NCBI RefSeq assembly: GCF_015679325.1
Contig: NZ_JADPVI010000004.1
Coordinates: forward strand, 124,001-188,000
Length of the DNA: 64,000 bases
Reading direction: 5' to 3'
Origin: Kaistella gelatinilytica
GTDB taxonomy: Bacteria > Bacteroidota > Bacteroidia > Flavobacteriales > Weeksellaceae
Shown: piece after piece, positions 61,296 to 64,000 of the stretch
Layout of the letters: each line of letters starts with the position of its first letter
Position numbering within the stretch: the first letter of the stretch is position 1
Notes under the pieces: generated by a model
Told to the model about the DNA's origin: nothing
What the model saw: the letters and a program-made list of their open reading frames with translations, nothing else
Databases searched by the model: none
Made by a program: the position numbers and the translations under genes

Positions 61296-64000
61296 CTATT
61301 GTCGGTTTTTCACCAAGATCCAGCCTTTATATTCTGTTACGGTGGTGAATCCAGGTTCTTTCCATTTCATGACGTACCAATAACTTTCTGTATTGACTAA
61401 TTTTCCAAAGGCTTTTCCATCCCAGGAAAATCGGTTGTTTTTATCGCCTGTGAAAACTAATTTTCCGTACCGGTCATAAATTTGTAGGAAAGGTTCCTCT
61501 TTTTTCAATAAGGCAGAATAATTAAGAATATCATTGATTCCATCGCCATTTGGTGTGATCACATTGTATAATTCGATGACATCAATATCCGCAGAAACAG
61601 GAGTACAATTGTCTGCCGAAATTACATAAACGGTGTGCTCACCGCCCGAAACATTGGTGAATATGTTTGAAGTTTGATAATTGCCGTTATCGATCGCATA
61701 TTTGTAAGGAGGATTTCCGCCGGTTACTGTTACCGTAACTGTAGAACCTTTAATTTCTATGCTCGTAATTGTTGGCAATGCAACTGCTTTCACAGAAACA
61801 TTTTGAGGGTAAGTACAGGTACCGGAACGCAGATCAACCGAGTAATCTCCAACAGGCACAGTTATTTGCTGTGTAGTTTCGCCGGTGCTCCAAATGTAGC
61901 CGTCAAATCCCGGTCCTGCATCAAGTACAACTGTTGCGTCTGGGCAAATATTTTGATCTTTTAAAACATCTGATTTTTTCGCTTTTTGAATATTGATGGT
62001 TAATTTACCAATCGCATCGCAGAATAAATTTTTATGAAATCTCAAATAGTAAATTCCAGAATTGGTTATTGTAACAGGATTTGAAACTGGGTTTACTTTA
62101 TTCTGAGCATCGACTAAAGAGGTGTAATAGGAAACACTTACACCAGAATCTGCTGTAAAATCAGTAATGAAAGTCGAGAGGTTAACCGATTTTATTCCAT
62201 CGAAATCATCATCACAAACCTTCTCAGTCACGTCATGTTCAAGCAAAGGAAGATCGTTCCCAAATTTAAAATCGATTGATTCGGTCTCCGCCGGACAATA
62301 AGCTGAAGTTGCTCTTACATAAATGATGGTATTTGCAGTGTAAGTCCAGTTTGCAGGATCTGTTATCAGATTTTGTAATGTTGAATCAGTAAAATATTCT
62401 ACAGTGAAGAAAGTGAAATTCGGCAAGATCACCGGAGTCACGGCTGTGAGATCTATTTTAATAATTCCATCAAAATTATCATCACAATTTGTGGCATTAT
62501 AATTAGTCACTTTCCAAATCGGTTTTGGCGCTTCGACAATGGTAATATTTTTTGTGAATTTACATCCGGAACTGTTAGTGAATTCAATTGTGTAAACTCC
62601 GGCAGTTAAGATCGCGGTATTTGTTGTCGAAACAACGACGGTGCCTTTTTTCCAGAGATAAGTAGTGTAGGTGCTTTCCGCTGTCAATGTTTTAGAACTT
62701 CCTTCACAAACAGTGTATGAATCAAGCAATGCAGTTGGAGTAGAAGCTTTGAAAATAATATTTAAAGTTCCGATCGCATCACATAAACCGCCTTTTTTAA
62801 ATCGATAGTAAAAAGTTTGATTTCCTGTGATCGGTTGTGAAGCATTAATGGTTGGCGTATTATTTTGCGCGTCTGCTAAAGTGGCAAAATATTGCACTGA
62901 AACGCCAGTTTCTGTCGTAAATAAATTTCTATAATTGGCTAAAGAAATTGTTTCTGTACCATCTAAATTATCATCGCAAATAGTGGTAGAAAACGTAGAT
63001 GGATTTAGAACGATGCTGTTATTGAATTTCAAATCAAATTTTCCAAGAACAGAAGAACAAACCGGAGAATCTACTCTGAAATAAATCGTCGTATTTGCAG
63101 TAAAAGTAAAGTTGGTCAAATTCGGAATTGTATTTCCATTATTCGCGTCCCGATCTCCTGCGTTCAAATAATATTTCACGGTGAAAACACCAGGATTCGC
63201 TGCAAAATTGGTTACAATAATTGGGGTGATCGAATTGAAATTTATCGGATCACTGATTCCATCAAAGTTGCTGTCGCAGTAAGTGGTAGTGAACGCAGCT
63301 GCATCTACAATCGGTTTAGGAGAATTCGTAACAGTGATCGTTTTCGTGAATTTACATCCTGAAGCATTTGTGAATTCAATCGTGTAAACTCCGGCATCTA
63401 AAGTTGCAGTATTGGTGGTAGAAACGATTACTGTTCCTTTTTTCCATAACCAAGCGTTGTAAGTTGGAGAACCTTCTGCTGTTAATGGAATAGAACTTCC
63501 ATCGCAAACGAGATAAGAATCCTTTAGTGCGGTTGGAGTGGAAGCCTTGAAAATAATATTTAAAGTTCCGATCGCATCACATAAACCGCCTTTTTTAAAT
63601 CGATAGTAAAAAGTTTTATTTCCTGTGATAGGTTGAGAAACATTAATGGTTGGAGTATTATTTTGTGCATCTGCTAAAGTGGCAAAATATCGTGCTGAAA
63701 CTCCAGTTTCTGTAGTAAATAAATTAGAATAATTCGCTAAAGAGATCGTTTCGGTTCCATCGATATTATCATCACAAATTGTGGTTGAAACCGGAGCTGG
63801 ATTCAGAATGATGATATTATTAAATTTCAAATCGAATTGTCCTGTAACAGAAGGACAAACCGGAGAATCTACTCTAAAATAAATGGTCGTGTTCACCGTA
63901 AAAGTAAAGTTGGTCAAATTCGGAATCGTGTTTGCGTTATTTGCATCCCGATCTCCTGCATTCAGATAATATTTTACGGTGAAAACACCAGGATTAGTGA
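61296..64000 (-). CDS. Giant repeat protein with CHU_C (T9SS type B) tail, 5' end missing
   Basis: A frame open to the right edge; the visible part is about 900 residues and the start is outside. The C-terminus has the CHU_C/gliding-motility sorting domain ('VITPNGDGINDILNYS', 'LQIYDRYGKLVFTGDKNN', 'YWYVMKWKEPGFT'), so export through the type IX system is expected. Upstream are repeats of about 266 residues, each with 'TTICDDN.DGTETISLANY', 'YYRFKKGGLCDAIGTLNI' and 'GVYTIEFTN.SGCKFTK'. Two copies are nearly identical and a third is degenerate. Such proteins are surface adhesins; the exact role is unknown. Confidence 0.85.
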   Translation of the reverse strand, partial: TNPGVFTVKYYLNAGDRDANNANTIPNLTNFTFTVNTTIYFRVDSPVCPSVTGQFDLKFNNIIILNPAPVSTTICDDNIDGTETISLANYSNLFTTETGVSARYFATLADAQNNTPTINVSQPITGNKTFYYRFKKGGLCDAIGTLNIIFKASTPTALKDSYLVCDGSSIPLTAEGSPTYNAWLWKKGTVIVSTTNTATLDAGVYTIEFTNASGCKFTKTITVTNSPKPIVDAAAFTTTYCDSNFDGISDPINFNSITPIIVTNFAANPGVFTVKYYLNAGDRDANNGNTIPNLTNFTFTANTTIYFRVDSPVCSSVLGKFDLKFNNSIVLNPSTFSTTICDDNLDGTETISLANYRNLFTTETGVSVQYFATLADAQNNTPTINASQPITGNQTFYYRFKKGGLCDAIGTLNIIFKASTPTALLDSYTVCEGSSKTLTAESTYTTYLWKKGTVVVSTTNTAILTAGVYTIEFTNSSGCKFTKNITIVEAPKPIWKVTNYNATNCDDNFDGIIKIDLTAVTPVILPNFTFFTVEYFTDSTLQNLITDPANWTYTANTIIYVRATSAYCPAETESIDFKFGNDLPLLEHDVTEKVCDDDFDGIKSVNLSTFITDFTADSGVSVSYYTSLVDAQNKVNPVSNPVTITNSGIYYLRFHKNLFCDAIGKLTINIQKAKKSDVLKDQNICPDATVVLDAGPGFDGYIWSTGETTQQITVPVGDYSVDLRSGTCTYPQNVSVKAVALPTITSIEIKGSTVTVTVTGGNPPYKYAIDNGNYQTSNIFTNVSGGEHTVYVISADNCTPVSADIDVIELYNVITPNGDGINDILNYSALLKKEEPFLQIYDRYGKLVFTGDKNNRFSWDGKAFGKLVNTESYWYVMKWKEPGFTTVTEYKGWILVKNRQ
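62554..63120 (-). repeat. Repeat copy A in the CHU_C gene
   Basis: About 570 bp closely matching 63346-63918, with a period of 798 bp shortening to 792 bp after a two-residue deletion. The best-conserved part (about 62756-62819) is almost identical to 63554-63617. Confidence 0.8.
63346..63918 (-). repeat. Repeat copy B in the CHU_C gene
   Basis: The counterpart of copy A, 798 bp away. The sequence from 63919 to the edge repeats the end of the preceding unit again (NPGVFTVKYYLNAGDRDANN), so at least one more copy lies outside the window. Confidence 0.8.

Overview
The window looks like a chromosomal segment of a flavobacterium of the Weeksellaceae (Chryseobacterium/Kaistella-like). The evidence is low-GC DNA, promoters of the Bacteroidota type (TAnnTTTG -7 boxes) with no Shine-Dalgarno dependence, type IX secretion tails, many SPII lipoproteins, an sdhCAB operon of Bacteroidota type, and families typical of this clade (DUF6759, DUF6452/DUF6048, DUF2480, DUF4252). 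I see no rRNA, tRNA, CRISPR array, transposase or prophage. Coding density is high and almost every line of the window is accounted for.

Layout. 1-5000: the 5' tip of aspS, a flavobacterial intergenic repeat, ribosomal protein THX, DUF937 and DUF2480 proteins, lpxB and comEC. 5100-8800: sdhC-sdhA-sdhB (menaquinone-type succinate dehydrogenase/fumarate reductase). 8850-13450: a thioredoxin-fold lipoprotein lacking its CxxC, a small membrane protein, rlmD and two envelope genes. 13690-19900: a secreted reprolysin-like metalloprotease with a T9SS tail, a carboxypeptidase-regulatory-like protein, and two DUF6759 paralogues around trmB. 19985-21795: rpsB and the rplM-rpsI operon. 22474-28460: fused isobutyryl-CoA mutase icmF, a tiny cysteine-rich metallothionein-like protein, a GlcG/HbpS-like protein, a beta-lactamase-fold hydrolase and a PA2169-type four-helix protein. 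28570-37600 (minus strand): a VIT/DUF2135 protein, a PadR-controlled membrane gene, a double M16 peptidase, and an M64 peptidase with its lipoprotein partner. Then ruvC and a DUF4407 protein on the plus strand.

39500-42100 is a compact respiratory cassette: copper nitrite reductase nirK, an FGE/SUMF1-like lipoprotein and a SCO copper chaperone, read from a well-formed promoter with an FNR/CRP-like half-site pair just upstream. 42189-47865 carries a third DUF6759 gene, guaB, and an ECF sigma operon (sigma factor, likely anti-sigma membrane protein, a DUF4252-DUF2807 fusion and a DUF4252 lipoprotein). 48146-56016 is a long minus-strand run: hutI, a DUF695-like gene, the phenylacetate genes paaB-C-D-G-H-I, then a class III cyclase-like gene starting 6 bp after paaI and a HigA-like HTH gene. 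paaA, the catalytic epoxidase subunit, is absent from its expected place. 57500-61215 holds ruvB, a GxxExxY nuclease-fold gene enclosed by inverted repeats, an MBL hydrolase and coaE. The right edge cuts a large adhesin-like CHU_C (T9SS type B) protein built from about 798-bp repeats.

The most promising candidates for something undescribed are the cyclase-like/HTH pair attached to the paa operon, the 35-residue Cys-rich protein, the GxxExxY inverted-repeat cassette, and the DUF6759 family. All functional statements are from reading motifs by eye. No database search was run.
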